Part shown: positions 29,336 to 38,009 of the stretch, one piece after another | Numbering within the stretch: position 1 is the first letter of the stretch | How the letters are laid out: every line of letters starts with the position of its first letter | Assembly: GCF_002099195.1 (NCBI RefSeq) | Contig: NZ_NBYX01000024.1 | Coordinates: 1-64,000, forward strand | Length of the DNA stretch: 64,000 nt | Direction: 5' to 3' | Source: Burkholderia puraquae | GTDB taxonomy: Bacteria > Pseudomonadota > Gammaproteobacteria > Burkholderiales > Burkholderiaceae | Program-made: the position numbers and the translations under genes | The notes under the pieces: generated by a model | What the model was told of the DNA's origin: nothing | Database searches by the model: none | Seen by the model: only the letters and a program-made list of their open reading frames with translations

Positions 29336-30744
29336 CACAAAAGCTCCCGCGCTCACTGCGTTCGCTGCCCCCCGAGGGGGCCGCGACGAACCTGCTCGAC
29401 TCGCTGCAACGCGGCCTCGCCGATCTCGACGCGCAAGGGCTGCGCCGCGTGCGCCGCACCGCCGACACCGCGTGCGATGCGCGCATGACCGTCGACGGCC
29501 GCGAGATCGTCGGCTTCGCAAGCAACGACTATCTCGGCCTCGCCGCGCACCCGGCGCTCGTCGCCGCGTTCGCCGAAGGCGCGCAGCGCTACGGCGCCGG
29601 CAGCGGCGGCTCGCACCTGCTCGGCGGCCATTCGCGTGCGCACGCGGCGCTCGAAGAGGAACTCGCGGCCTTCTCGGGCGGCTTCTCCGACGCGCCGCGC
29701 GCGCTGTACTTCAGCACCGGCTACATGGCGAACCTCGCCGCGATGACGGCGCTCACCGGCAAGGGCGCGACGATCTTCTCCGACGCGCTTAACCATGCGT
29801 CGCTGATCGACGGCATGCGGCTGTCGCGCGCGAACGTACAGGTCTATCCGCATGCGGACACGGCCGCGCTCGCCGCGCTGCTCGACGCATCGGATGCCGA
29901 AACGAAGCTGATCGTCAGCGACACGGTGTTCAGCATGGATGGCGACCTCGCGCCGCTCGCCGAACTCGTCGCGCTGGCCGAACGCCACGGCGCGTGGCTC
30001 GTCGTCGACGACGCGCACGGCTTCGGCGTGCTCGGCCCGCAGGGCCGCGGCGCGCTCGCGGCCGCCGCGCTGCGTTCGCCGCATCTCGTGTACGTCGGCA
30101 CGCTCGGCAAGGCCGCCGGCGTCGCGGGCGCGTTCGTGATCGCGCACGAGACCGTGATCGAATGGATGATCCAGCGTGCGCGCAGCTACATCTTCACGAC
30201 GGCCGCGCCGCCGGCCGTCGCGCATGCGGTATCGGCCAGCCTGAAGGTGATCGCGGGCGACGAAGGCGACGCGCGACGCGCGCATCTCGCCGCGCTGATC
30301 GAACGCACGCGCGCGCTGCTGCGCAACACGTGCTGGCAGCCGGTCGATTCGCACACGGCCGTGCAGCCGCTCGTGATCGGCAGCAACGACGCGACGCTTG
30401 CAGCGATGCGCGCGCTCGACGCGCACGGCCTGTGGGTGCCCGCGATCCGGCCGCCTACGGTGCCCGTCGGCACGTCGCGGCTGCGCGTATCGCTGTCGGC
30501 AGCGCATTCGTTCGACGATCTCGCACGGCTCGAAGCAGCCTTGATCGAAGCCAGCGAGGGGCAGGCCCGGCGGGAGGCAGAACAGCCCCCACGCTCACTG
30601 CGTTCGCTGCCCCCCGAGGGGGCTGCAGCCTCCCTTGGGGCGGCCCGGCGGGAGGCAGAACAGCCCCCACGCTCACTGCGTTCGCTGCCCCCCGAGGGGG
30701 CTGCAGCCTCCCTTGGGGCGGCCCGGCGGGAGACTGCGGCATGA
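29332..30744 (+). CDS. bioF: 8-amino-7-oxononanoate synthase with repeat-derived extensions
   Basis: A 470-residue PLP enzyme that condenses pimeloyl-ACP/CoA with L-alanine. The core (about residues 19-410) has the motifs NHASLIDGMRLS and DDAHGFGVLG, and the PLP Lys260 in VGTLGKAAGVAGAF. It is longer than usual (about 390). Residues 7-17 and the last 60 residues derive from a dispersed repeat: a 31-bp element at 29351-29381 recurs at 30593-30623 and 30671-30701, always in the same frame as RSLRSLPPEGA. The C-terminal part is two exact 78-bp tandem units (26 residues each). The core looks intact, so the enzyme is probably active. It overlaps bioA and bioD. Confidence 0.93.
   Translation: MTQKLPRSLRSLPPEGAATNLLDSLQRGLADLDAQGLRRVRRTADTACDARMTVDGREIVGFASNDYLGLAAHPALVAAFAEGAQRYGAGSGGSHLLGGHSRAHAALEEELAAFSGGFSDAPRALYFSTGYMANLAAMTALTGKGATIFSDALNHASLIDGMRLSRANVQVYPHADTAALAALLDASDAETKLIVSDTVFSMDGDLAPLAELVALAERHGAWLVVDDAHGFGVLGPQGRGALAAAALRSPHLVYVGTLGKAAGVAGAFVIAHETVIEWMIQRARSYIFTTAAPPAVAHAVSASLKVIAGDEGDARRAHLAALIERTRALLRNTCWQPVDSHTAVQPLVIGSNDATLAAMRALDAHGLWVPAIRPPTVPVGTSRLRVSLSAAHSFDDLARLEAALIEASEGQARREAEQPPRSLRSLPPEGAAASLGAARREAEQPPRSLRSLPPEGAAASLGAARRETAA
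29351..29381 (+). repeat. Dispersed palindromic repeat element, copy in the bioF 5' end
   Basis: A 31-bp GC-rich element with core CCCCCCGAGGGGGC. The same sequence occurs twice more at the bioF 3' end. It resembles the palindromic repeats found mostly between genes in Burkholderiales. Confidence 0.9.
30564..30732 (+). repeat. 78-bp tandem repeat at the bioF 3' end
   Basis: Two identical 78-bp units (30564-30641 and 30642-30719) and the first 13 bases of a third. Each contains the 31-bp palindromic element and codes for ARREAEQPPRSLRSLPPEGA followed by AASLGA. 78 is a multiple of three, so copy-number change would keep bioF in frame. Confidence 0.97.
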
Positions 30745-31460
30745 CCACCCCGCTCTCGCTGTTCGTCACCGGCACCGACACCGAAATCGGCAAGACCTTC
30801 GTATCGGCTGCGATGCTGCACGGCTTCGCGCGGCATGGCCTGCGTGCAGCCGCGCTGAAGCCCGTCGCGGCGGGCGCGTATGAACGCGACGGCGTGTGGC
30901 GCAACGAGGACGCCGACCAGCTCGACGCAGCCGCGAACGTCGTGCTGCCGCCCGAACTGCGCACGCCGTTCCTGCTGAAGGCACCCGCCGCGCCGCATAT
31001 CGTCGCGGCACAAGAAGGCGTGACGCTCGACATCGACACGATCGTCGCGTGCCATCGCGAAGCGCTGACGCGCGCGGATATCGTCGTCGTCGAAGGCGCC
31101 GGCGGCTTTCGCGTACCGCTGAACGACACGCAGGACATGGCCGATCTCGCGGTCGCGCTCGGCGTGCCCGTCGTGCTCGTCGTCGGCGTGCGGCTCGGCT
31201 GCATCAGCCATGCGCTGCTCACCGCCGACGCAATCGCCGCGCGCGGCCTGCGCATCGCCGGCTGGGTCGCGAACCACGTCGACCCGGCGATGTCGTTCCC
31301 CGACGAGAACGTCGCGACGATGCGCGACTGGCTCGCCCGCGAGCACGGCGCGCCGCTGCTCGGCCGCATTCCGCACATGAGCCCGGCCGCCGCCGAATCG
31401 GCCGCGGCGATGCTCGACGTCGCCGCGCTCGTCGAGACGCTGCGCGCCGCGCAGCATTGA
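30741..31460 (+). CDS. bioD: Dethiobiotin synthetase
   Basis: A 239-residue P-loop enzyme that carboxylates DAPA to dethiobiotin with ATP. The Walker A-like GTDTEIGKT is at residues 11-19, KPVAAG follows near residue 37, and VEGAGGFRVPL is the switch segment. It overlaps bioF by ATGA, so translation is coupled. The length matches the family. Confidence 0.95.
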   Translation: MTTPLSLFVTGTDTEIGKTFVSAAMLHGFARHGLRAAALKPVAAGAYERDGVWRNEDADQLDAAANVVLPPELRTPFLLKAPAAPHIVAAQEGVTLDIDTIVACHREALTRADIVVVEGAGGFRVPLNDTQDMADLAVALGVPVVLVVGVRLGCISHALLTADAIAARGLRIAGWVANHVDPAMSFPDENVATMRDWLAREHGAPLLGRIPHMSPAAAESAAAMLDVAALVETLRAAQH

Positions 31461-31515
31461 CCCAACAGAAACCGATCCCCCGATCCCTCATCCCCGTCCA
31501 GGACAGGAAAACGAT

Positions 31516-32535
31516 ATGACCCAAGCCCAGACCGCCACCGTGCAACCCGACGCGATTCCCGTGGCCGCTCCGGCCTCGCAGCGCTGGCGCGTCGCCGACG
31601 TCGTCGCGCTGTTCGAGCTGCCGTTCAACGACCTGATCTTCCGCGCGCAGCAGGTGCATCGCGAACACTTCGACGCGAACGCGGTGCAGCTGTCGACGCT
31701 GCTGTCGATCAAGACGGGCGGCTGCGAGGAAGATTGCGGCTACTGCTCGCAGTCGTCGCACCACGATACGGGCCTGAAGGCCGAGAAACTGATGGACGTC
31801 GACGCGGTGCTCGACGCGGCACGCGCGGCGAAGGCGAACGGCGCGAGCCGCTTCTGCATGGGCGCCGCGTGGCGCAACCCGAAGGAGCGCCACATGCCGG
31901 CGCTGACCGAGATGGTGCGTGGCGTGAAGGAGCTCGGCCTCGAAACCTGCATGACGCTCGGCATGCTGGAAGACGAGCAGGCGCAGGAACTCGCGAACGC
32001 GGGCCTCGACTACTACAACCACAACCTCGATACGTCGCCGGAGTTCTACGGCCAGGTGATCTCGACGCGCACCTACCAGGATCGCCTCGACACGCTCGAC
32101 CGCGTGCGCGACGCGGGCATCAACGTGTGCTGCGGCGGCATCATCGGGATGGGCGAATCGCGCCGCGAACGCGCGGGCCTGATCTCGCAGCTGGCGAACC
32201 TGAACCCGTATCCGGATTCGGTCCCGATCAACAACCTCGTCGCGATCGAAGGCACGCCGCTCGAAGGCACGGCACCGCTCGACCCGTTCGAATTCGTGCG
32301 CACGATCGCGGTTGCGCGGATCACGATGCCGAAGGCCGTCGTGCGCCTGTCGGCCGGCCGCGAGCAGCTCGACGACGGGCTGCAGGCGATGTGCTTCCTC
32401 GCCGGCGCGAACTCGATGTTCTACGGCGACCAGCTGCTGACGACAAGCAACCCGCAGTCGCAGAAGGATCGCGCGCTGTTCGAGCGCCTCGGCATCCGCG
32501 CGAGCGATGCGGACGCGATGCAGGCGAACGCGTAA
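31516..32535 (+). CDS. bioB: Biotin synthase
   Basis: A 339-residue radical SAM enzyme inserting sulfur into dethiobiotin. The 4Fe-4S cluster motif is GGCEEDCGYCSQS with Cys70, Cys74 and Cys77. The 2Fe-2S region (GAAWRNPKERHMP and NHNLDTSPEFYG) and the usual C-terminal region (FLAGANSMFYGDQLLTT) are present. It is the last gene of the biotin operon, 55 bp after bioD, with AGGA before the ATG and a strong terminator after it. Confidence 0.97.
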   Translation: MTQAQTATVQPDAIPVAAPASQRWRVADVVALFELPFNDLIFRAQQVHREHFDANAVQLSTLLSIKTGGCEEDCGYCSQSSHHDTGLKAEKLMDVDAVLDAARAAKANGASRFCMGAAWRNPKERHMPALTEMVRGVKELGLETCMTLGMLEDEQAQELANAGLDYYNHNLDTSPEFYGQVISTRTYQDRLDTLDRVRDAGINVCCGGIIGMGESRRERAGLISQLANLNPYPDSVPINNLVAIEGTPLEGTAPLDPFEFVRTIAVARITMPKAVVRLSAGREQLDDGLQAMCFLAGANSMFYGDQLLTTSNPQSQKDRALFERLGIRASDADAMQANA

Positions 32536-32557
32536 GCGGCAGCGCCGCGTACCAACG

Positions 32558-32587
32558 AAAAAGCCGGGGCATGCCCCGGCTTTTTTT
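32558..32587 (+). terminator. Rho-independent terminator of the biotin operon
   Basis: GCCGGGGC (32563-32570) pairs with GCCCCGGC (32573-32580) with flanking A and T runs, followed by seven T. The A-run on the left makes it usable from the opposite strand as well. Confidence 0.92.
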
Positions 32588-32816
32588 CACCCGATCGTCT
32601 GCGCCGCGTTGCCCTGCGCATCGCGGATCACGGTCGTCTCGACCCGCCAGCGCACGCCGTCGAACCCGTCGACCGCGTACTCGCCGGCGCGCGGCGGCAG
32701 CGTGTGCGCCAGTGCCTTCACCGGATGGACACACGCGAGCGCGCCGCCGATCGCGTCCCGGCCCGGCACGCTGTGGTCGGCTGCGCCGTGCTGTGTGGCG
32801 TGGACGCGTCCGTCAT
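32587..32816 (-). pseudogene. Small hypothetical gene, probably frameshifted
   Basis: The ATG at 32816 follows GGGAGGG and opens a frame reading MTDASTPHSTAQPTTACR that stops after about 32 codons. The adjacent frame then reads to 32587 with a protein-like end (AGEYAVDGFDGVRWRVETTV). The frames join if one copy of a 5-bp tandem duplication, CCCGG CCCGG at 32757-32766, is removed; the joined protein would be 74 residues. It lies 59 bp downstream of cutC in the same direction. No family recognised. It may be a real broken gene, a variable 5-bp repeat or a chance reading. Confidence 0.4.
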
Positions 32817-32875
32817 GTGGCCCTCCCTTCCGGATGGCGTCCTGGTGTGTCGTAACGGTGCGTGCGACGTGCGCG

Positions 32876-33601
32876 TCACACGTGCGCCGCCGCGCCGTCG
32901 AGCGCCGCGCGCACGCGCTCGACGCGCGCTTCGTCGACGGGTGCCAGCACCTCGCCGCGCGGCCGTACACCCGAACCGAAATGCACCGCACGCACGCCGG
33001 TGGCGCGAACGAAATCGCCGACCGCGTCGATCGTGAGCCCCGAGCCGGCCAGCACCGTGCAGGTCGAGCCTGCCGCCTGCCGCACCAGCCGCGTGATCGT
33101 CGCAACCGCGTCGAGCACCGACGGATGGCCGCCCGACGTCAACACCGACGTGACGGCCGGCACGCGCAGCAGCGCGTCGAACGCGGCATTGAGGTCGCGC
33201 GACACGTCGAACGCGCGGTGGAACGTCAGCGCGCGGCCGTCCGCCGCGGCCGCGATGCGGGCCAGGGCGCCGAGATCGACGTCGCCGCGCGCGTCGAGCG
33301 CGCCGAACACGACGCCGTTCGCACCCGCCGCGACGGCTGCGCGCACGTCGCGTTCGATCACGCGCAGGTCGTCGGCGTCGTAGACGAACGACCGGCTGTG
33401 CGGTCGCACGATCACGTTGACGGGAATCGGCACCGCGGCCACGACGGCTTCGATCAGGCCGACGCTTGGCGTCAGCCCGCCTTCGGTGATTGCGGTCACG
33501 AGTTCGAGGCGATCGGCACCCGCGCGGGCGGCAGCCTTCGCATCGCCGACGGTCGTGGCGATCACTTCGAGGAGAACGGAAGAAGCGGCGTTTCGGTTCA
33601 T
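32876..33601 (-). CDS. cutC: CutC family protein (copper homeostasis)
   Basis: A 241-residue TIM-barrel protein of the CutC family. The conserved segments are LEVIATTVGDAKAAARAGADRLEL at the start, VIVRPHSRSFVY, FHRAFDV and the LTSGGHPSV strand. CutC is annotated for copper homeostasis, although its true biochemical role is disputed. The starting ATG gives the usual length. No copper-responsive regulator is nearby. Confidence 0.88.
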   Translation of the reverse strand: MNRNAASSVLLEVIATTVGDAKAAARAGADRLELVTAITEGGLTPSVGLIEAVVAAVPIPVNVIVRPHSRSFVYDADDLRVIERDVRAAVAAGANGVVFGALDARGDVDLGALARIAAAADGRALTFHRAFDVSRDLNAAFDALLRVPAVTSVLTSGGHPSVLDAVATITRLVRQAAGSTCTVLAGSGLTIDAVGDFVRATGVRAVHFGSGVRPRGEVLAPVDEARVERVRAALDGAAAHV

Positions 33602-33719
33602 GGGCGGCCCGCGAATCGTCAGGACAATTCGCGCATCCTAGCCGAGCCGCGCGACGGACGCCAGCGCGCCGGCCGCCGCGCCGTGAGTCGCGCCGTCGGT
33701 CACACCGTCAGTTGCATCG

Positions 33720-34124
33720 TCAGCCGCGCCGCGCGAGCCACACGCCGACGAGCGCGGACAGGCCGGTCACCACGGCGCCGGGCGCGAACCGGAACATCCG
33801 CGCGCTCACGTCCACGCCCTGCTGCTGCATCACCTCGACGATCCCCGGCGCCAGCAGGAGCGTCACCCAGCCGATCATCCCGAGCGCGGTGGTCGCGGTC
33901 GCGATGAGCAGCGCGATGCCCGCGCCGCGCGCACGCGGCCGGAACGCGCCGGCGAATGCGCCCGCGGCCAGGAGCACGGCCGACAACCCGAACAGCACGG
34001 CGGCGAATACGAGCATCACCCCCGTGTGGCCGAGCTTCATGAACGCCATCATCTGCGCGGTGATCACGCACATGCCCGCGATCGTGAACAGCACGATCGC
34101 GAGCGCGTTGCGCACGACACTCAT
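33720..34124 (-). CDS. Small integral membrane protein
   Basis: A 134-residue protein with four probable membrane helices (about residues 5-25, 38-60, 70-95 and 110-130) and no recognised domain. Its ATG overlaps the stop of the upstream gene (ATGA at 34121-34124), so the two small membrane proteins are translationally coupled and probably work together. Function unknown. Confidence 0.65.
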   Translation of the reverse strand: MSVVRNALAIVLFTIAGMCVITAQMMAFMKLGHTGVMLVFAAVLFGLSAVLLAAGAFAGAFRPRARGAGIALLIATATTALGMIGWVTLLLAPGIVEVMQQQGVDVSARMFRFAPGAVVTGLSALVGVWLARRG

Positions 34125-34504
34125 GCGCTCGCCTGGAAATACGCGGTCGCGGGGCGCCGGAACAGCAGGTAGACGAACAGCGCGAACAGCAGGACACCAG
34201 GAATCAGCACCGCGAACATCGACGCCGGCATGTTGATGAACGAGAACGCGAAGCCGAACACGGCCGTCGCGATGTAGGCCTTGCGCGACCATTCGCGGCC
34301 CTTGAGGATCGCGATGCCGATCACGACGTTCACGACTTCGAGGATCACGCTGATGCCGAGCGTCGCCCAGGCAGGCAGCAGGTAGTGCGACAGCAGCGCC
34401 TGGGTGGTCGGCATGCCGATCGTGAAGGGCGTATAGATGCACGTGATCGCGTTGGTCACGATGATGATCCACGCGAGAATGGTCAGCGAAATCGGTCTTT
34501 TCAT
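34121..34504 (-). CDS. Small integral membrane protein
   Basis: A 127-residue, very hydrophobic protein starting MKRPISLTILAWIIIVTNAI with about four membrane helices. AAGGA seven bases before the ATG at 34504 supports this start over an in-frame ATG at 34531. It is coupled by overlap to the next membrane protein. It resembles short DoxX- or DUF-type membrane proteins in general layout only; I do not recognise it. Confidence 0.65.
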   Translation of the reverse strand: MKRPISLTILAWIIIVTNAITCIYTPFTIGMPTTQALLSHYLLPAWATLGISVILEVVNVVIGIAILKGREWSRKAYIATAVFGFAFSFINMPASMFAVLIPGVLLFALFVYLLFRRPATAYFQASA

Positions 34505-34666
34505 TGTGTTTTCCTTTTTATTCGCCGCCATGGTGGCCCCCGGGACGGCGCGCTCGCGGTCACGATGGCCGCGGTCGCGCCATTGTCGGGGAAGCCCGCG
34601 GCGAACGCAACGGCCGCCCCGCGCCGGCCCGCCCCGCTCGCCTCGCCGCCTGCGGTGCGCGCGGCG

Positions 34667-35953
34667 CTAGCCGGCGTCCGCTTCGTCGTCGACCCAGTCG
34701 ATATCGCCGCACAGCACGCGCTGCGCATCGCCGACGCGCACGGCCACCGACAGCGTCACGCACGGCTGCGCCTCGTTGATCGACAGGTACGGCCGCGTGA
34801 CCTGCACGCGCCCCGGCTCGGCGATCGCCGAGCGGAAATACGGCCGGCGCAGCCAGTTCGCGCCCTGCGCGTCCGCCAGCGGCGAGAAGCGCGCTTCGGC
34901 GAGCGCGCGGTCGGCGCGCAGCACGACGTTGCGGCCCGACTGGCGGCCGTGCGCGTCGAGCAGGAAGCAGCGCGCGGCCGCATCGAGCGCGAGGAAGTTC
35001 CAGCACACCTCGTCGAGCGGCTCCCCGGCCGCGAGACGCTCGGCCGCGCGTTCGAACGCGCGCAGGTACGGCGCGAGCCGCTGCGCATCGCGCCGCTCGC
35101 GCACTTCGGTCTGCTGCCGAAAACGCTCGGTCAGCTCGCCGATGCAGCCCGTCGCGGCCGCGCTGTCGGGCAGCCCCGGCGCCGGCCGGCCGAAGTAGTA
35201 GCCCTGCACGAAGTCGGCCTCGCACGACAGCGCGATCTGCGCCTCGTGCTCGGTCTCGATGCCCTCGACGAGCACGAGCTTGCCGGCCTCGTGCAGCAGC
35301 GTCACGAGCCCGTGCAGGATCGCGGTGAGCCCCGTGCGGTGCGCCGCGTGCGACAGCATGATCCGGTCGAGCTTCACGATGTCCGGGTTCAGTTGCCAGA
35401 TCCGCTCGAGGTTCGAGTGGCCCGCGCCGAAATCGTCGAGCGCGATCAGGAAGCCGTGCGTGCGGAATTCGCGCACGGCTTCGGCAAGCCGCTCGACGTC
35501 TTCCGCGCGCTGTTCGAGCACTTCGAGCACGATGCGGCGCGGCGGCATGCCGAGCCGCTTCAGGTTCGCGAGCAGCGCGGCCGCCTGGAACGGGTCGGTG
35601 AGCACGCCCGGATGGACGTTGAGGAACAGCCACTCGCGCTCGGCGCCGAGCAGCGCGAAGTTCTCGAGATGCAGCGCCTGCGCGAGCCGGTCGAGCTGCA
35701 GCAGTTCGCCCTGGCGCGCGGCTTCGCCGAACACGTCGAGCGGCGACACGGCGCGGTCGAGCGCATCGTGCGCGCGCAGCAGCGCCTCGTAGCCCACCGC
35801 ACGCTGGTGCGACAGGCTGAAAATCGGCTGGAACACGGTCGTGAGCGTCAGGTCGCGGTGCTGCGTCGCCAGACGTTCGAGGCCGGAACTCACCTCCCGC
35901 TCGAACCGGTACGGCGACGCGGCGGCCGGACGCTCCTGTTGCACGATCGTCAT
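34667..35953 (-). CDS. EAL domain protein (c-di-GMP phosphodiesterase-like)
   Basis: A 428-residue cytoplasmic protein. The EAL domain spans about 35-275 and retains the catalytic set: YEALLR, Asn in NVHP, Glu in LEVLEQ, DDFGAG, Lys in KLDR, Glu in VEGIETE and VQGYYFGRP. It could therefore hydrolyse c-di-GMP. The C-terminal part (about 300-425) ends in RPYFRSAI and RPYLSINEA segments that look like a Cache/PDC-type sensor fold without membrane helices. The order EAL then sensor is unusual. It is divergent from the antiporter gene across 296 bp. Confidence 0.85.
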   Translation of the reverse strand: MTIVQQERPAAASPYRFEREVSSGLERLATQHRDLTLTTVFQPIFSLSHQRAVGYEALLRAHDALDRAVSPLDVFGEAARQGELLQLDRLAQALHLENFALLGAEREWLFLNVHPGVLTDPFQAAALLANLKRLGMPPRRIVLEVLEQRAEDVERLAEAVREFRTHGFLIALDDFGAGHSNLERIWQLNPDIVKLDRIMLSHAAHRTGLTAILHGLVTLLHEAGKLVLVEGIETEHEAQIALSCEADFVQGYYFGRPAPGLPDSAAATGCIGELTERFRQQTEVRERRDAQRLAPYLRAFERAAERLAAGEPLDEVCWNFLALDAAARCFLLDAHGRQSGRNVVLRADRALAEARFSPLADAQGANWLRRPYFRSAIAEPGRVQVTRPYLSINEAQPCVTLSVAVRVGDAQRVLCGDIDWVDDEADAG

Positions 35954-36249
35954 GCCTTCCTCCTGGTAGTGCCTTCGAACGCGGCGCCCGACGAAGCGAA
36001 CGGCGCGTGCAATGTCATGGTTGGACCCTCGGTAGCCCGGTCGGCGCCGGGCGGCTGCCCCACATCAAGCAAGCTCCGTGCAAGGCGCCGGAAACCCACA
36101 CGCCGCGCGGGTGCGCCGTGCTGGCGCACCACCGCAGCGCACGTCAGGCGCACCATTCTCGTGCGCACGCACCGGCCGCTCGAACGCATCCGTTACGCTG
36201 TCACGCTACACTCCGTACGATCGTTTCATTCCGCGTATTCGCCGTATCG

Positions 36250-37917
36250 ATGGAAATCGTCTTCACCGTCCTGATCCTGCTGCTGACCGTCGCGCTGTCC
36301 GGCGCCGTCACGCGCATCCTGCCGTTCCAACTGCCGCTGCCCCTGATGCAGATCGCCTTCGGCGCGATGCTCGCGTGGCCTAAGCTGAACCTGCACGTCA
36401 CGTTCGATCCCGAAATCTTCATGCTGCTGTTCATTCCGCCGCTGCTGTTCGCGGACGGCTGGCGGATTCCGAAGCGCGAGCTGTACCTGCAGCGCCGCGC
36501 GATCCTGATGCTGGCATTCGGGCTCGTGTTCATGACGGTACTCGCAGTGGGCTACTTCGCGCACTGGCTGATACCCGAGTTGCCGCTGCCGATCGCGTTC
36601 GCGCTCGCCGCCGTGCTGTCGCCGACCGACGCGGTCGCGCTGTCGGGCATCGCCGGCAAGGGCAGGATCCCGCCGCAGCTGATGCACATCCTCGAAGGCG
36701 AGGCGCTGATGAACGACGCGTCGGGCCTCGTCGCGCTGAAATTCGCGATCGCGGCCGCGCTGACCGGCATGTTCTCGCTGCGCGACGCATCGGTCACGTT
36801 CGTGATCGTCGCCGCCGGCGGGCTCGCGACGGGGGCGATCGTGTCGTGGGCGTTCAGCGCGCTGTCGACGCGCTTCCTGAACGCCGAGCAGGAAGGCGAT
36901 CCGGCCCCCGGCATCGTGATGACGCTGCTCGTGCCGTTCGCGGCCTACCTGTTCGCCGAGCACCTCGACCTGTCGGGCGTGCTGGCGGCCGTGTCGGCCG
37001 GGATGATGATGAACTACACGAGTTTCTCGCGCAAAAGCACCGTCGCGTCGCGCGTGCGCGCCGAAAGCACGTGGGCGATGATCGAGTTCGTGTTCAACGG
37101 CATGGTGTTCATCATGCTCGGGCTGCAGCTGCCGCACATCATCGGCCGCACGCTCGTCGACGCGCACCATACGAGCGACGCGCTCGTCGGCCGGATGATC
37201 TTCAACGTCTGCGCGATGATGCTCGCGCTGTACGCGATCCGCTTCCTCTGGGTCTGGCTGCTGCGCTGGATCGCGAGCCGCCGCGCCGCACGCCAGGGCC
37301 TCGCGGGCACGATGGCCGGCATACGCACGATCGCGGTGATGACGGTCGGCGGCGTGCGCGGCGCGGTCACGCTCGCCGGCGTGCTGTCGATTCCGGTCGC
37401 GCTGTCCGACGGCGTGCCGCTGCCGGGCCGCGACACGGCGATCTTCGTTGCATCGGCTGTGATCCTCGGCTCGCTCGTCGTCGCGGTGATCGGCCTGCCG
37501 CTGCTGCTGCGCGGCGTGCGTTCGTCGCGCAGCCCGCTCGGCGACGAGGAACGCGCCGCGCGCGCGGCCGCCGCACAGGCCGCGATCCGTGCGATCGATT
37601 CGTCGCACGACGCGATCTCGGCCGATCTCGACGAATCGGGCGCTGCGCGCTGCGCGGACATCTCCGCGCGCGTGATGGACCAGTACCGCCGCCGCCTCGC
37701 GACGCTCGCCGAGGACAGCCCCACGCCGCGCGCGGAAGCAAAGCAGACCGAAACGATGGAGCTGCAGATGCGGATCGCGGCCGTGCGCGCGGAACGCTCC
37801 GCGCTGTACCGGATGCGCAGCGACAGCAAGATTTCCGACGAGACGCTGACGAAGCTGCTCCGCGAGATCGACCTGTCGGAAACCGCGCTGTCGACGCGCA
37901 AGAAAGGCATTCTCTGA
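36250..37917 (+). CDS. CPA1 family Na+/H+ antiporter
   Basis: A 555-residue inner-membrane antiporter with about 12 membrane helices in the first 420 residues and a cytoplasmic, charged, coiled-coil-like C-terminus of about 120 residues. The CPA1 signatures SPTDAVALSG, GEALMNDASG (ion-binding Asp) and GGVRGAVTLAG are visible. It would exchange Na+ or K+ for H+. The ATG at 36250 gives the first helix directly; the upstream in-frame region is not credible. Confidence 0.9.
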   Translation: MEIVFTVLILLLTVALSGAVTRILPFQLPLPLMQIAFGAMLAWPKLNLHVTFDPEIFMLLFIPPLLFADGWRIPKRELYLQRRAILMLAFGLVFMTVLAVGYFAHWLIPELPLPIAFALAAVLSPTDAVALSGIAGKGRIPPQLMHILEGEALMNDASGLVALKFAIAAALTGMFSLRDASVTFVIVAAGGLATGAIVSWAFSALSTRFLNAEQEGDPAPGIVMTLLVPFAAYLFAEHLDLSGVLAAVSAGMMMNYTSFSRKSTVASRVRAESTWAMIEFVFNGMVFIMLGLQLPHIIGRTLVDAHHTSDALVGRMIFNVCAMMLALYAIRFLWVWLLRWIASRRAARQGLAGTMAGIRTIAVMTVGGVRGAVTLAGVLSIPVALSDGVPLPGRDTAIFVASAVILGSLVVAVIGLPLLLRGVRSSRSPLGDEERAARAAAAQAAIRAIDSSHDAISADLDESGAARCADISARVMDQYRRRLATLAEDSPTPRAEAKQTETMELQMRIAAVRAERSALYRMRSDSKISDETLTKLLREIDLSETALSTRKKGIL

Positions 37918-37959
37918 AAGATCGGCCGCTGCCTGTACGCAACAGCGGCAGCCCAATAA

Positions 37960-37989
37960 AAAACGGCGACGCGCAGGCGTCGCCGTTTT
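37960..37989 (+). terminator. Bidirectional terminator between the antiporter and the indolepyruvate oxidoreductase
   Basis: AAAACGGCGACGC at 37960-37972 pairs with GCGTCGCCGTTTT at 37977-37989 across four bases. The flanking A and T runs suit both converging genes. Confidence 0.88.
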
Positions 37990-38009
37990 CACATCCGCCC
38001 GCGTGCGCG

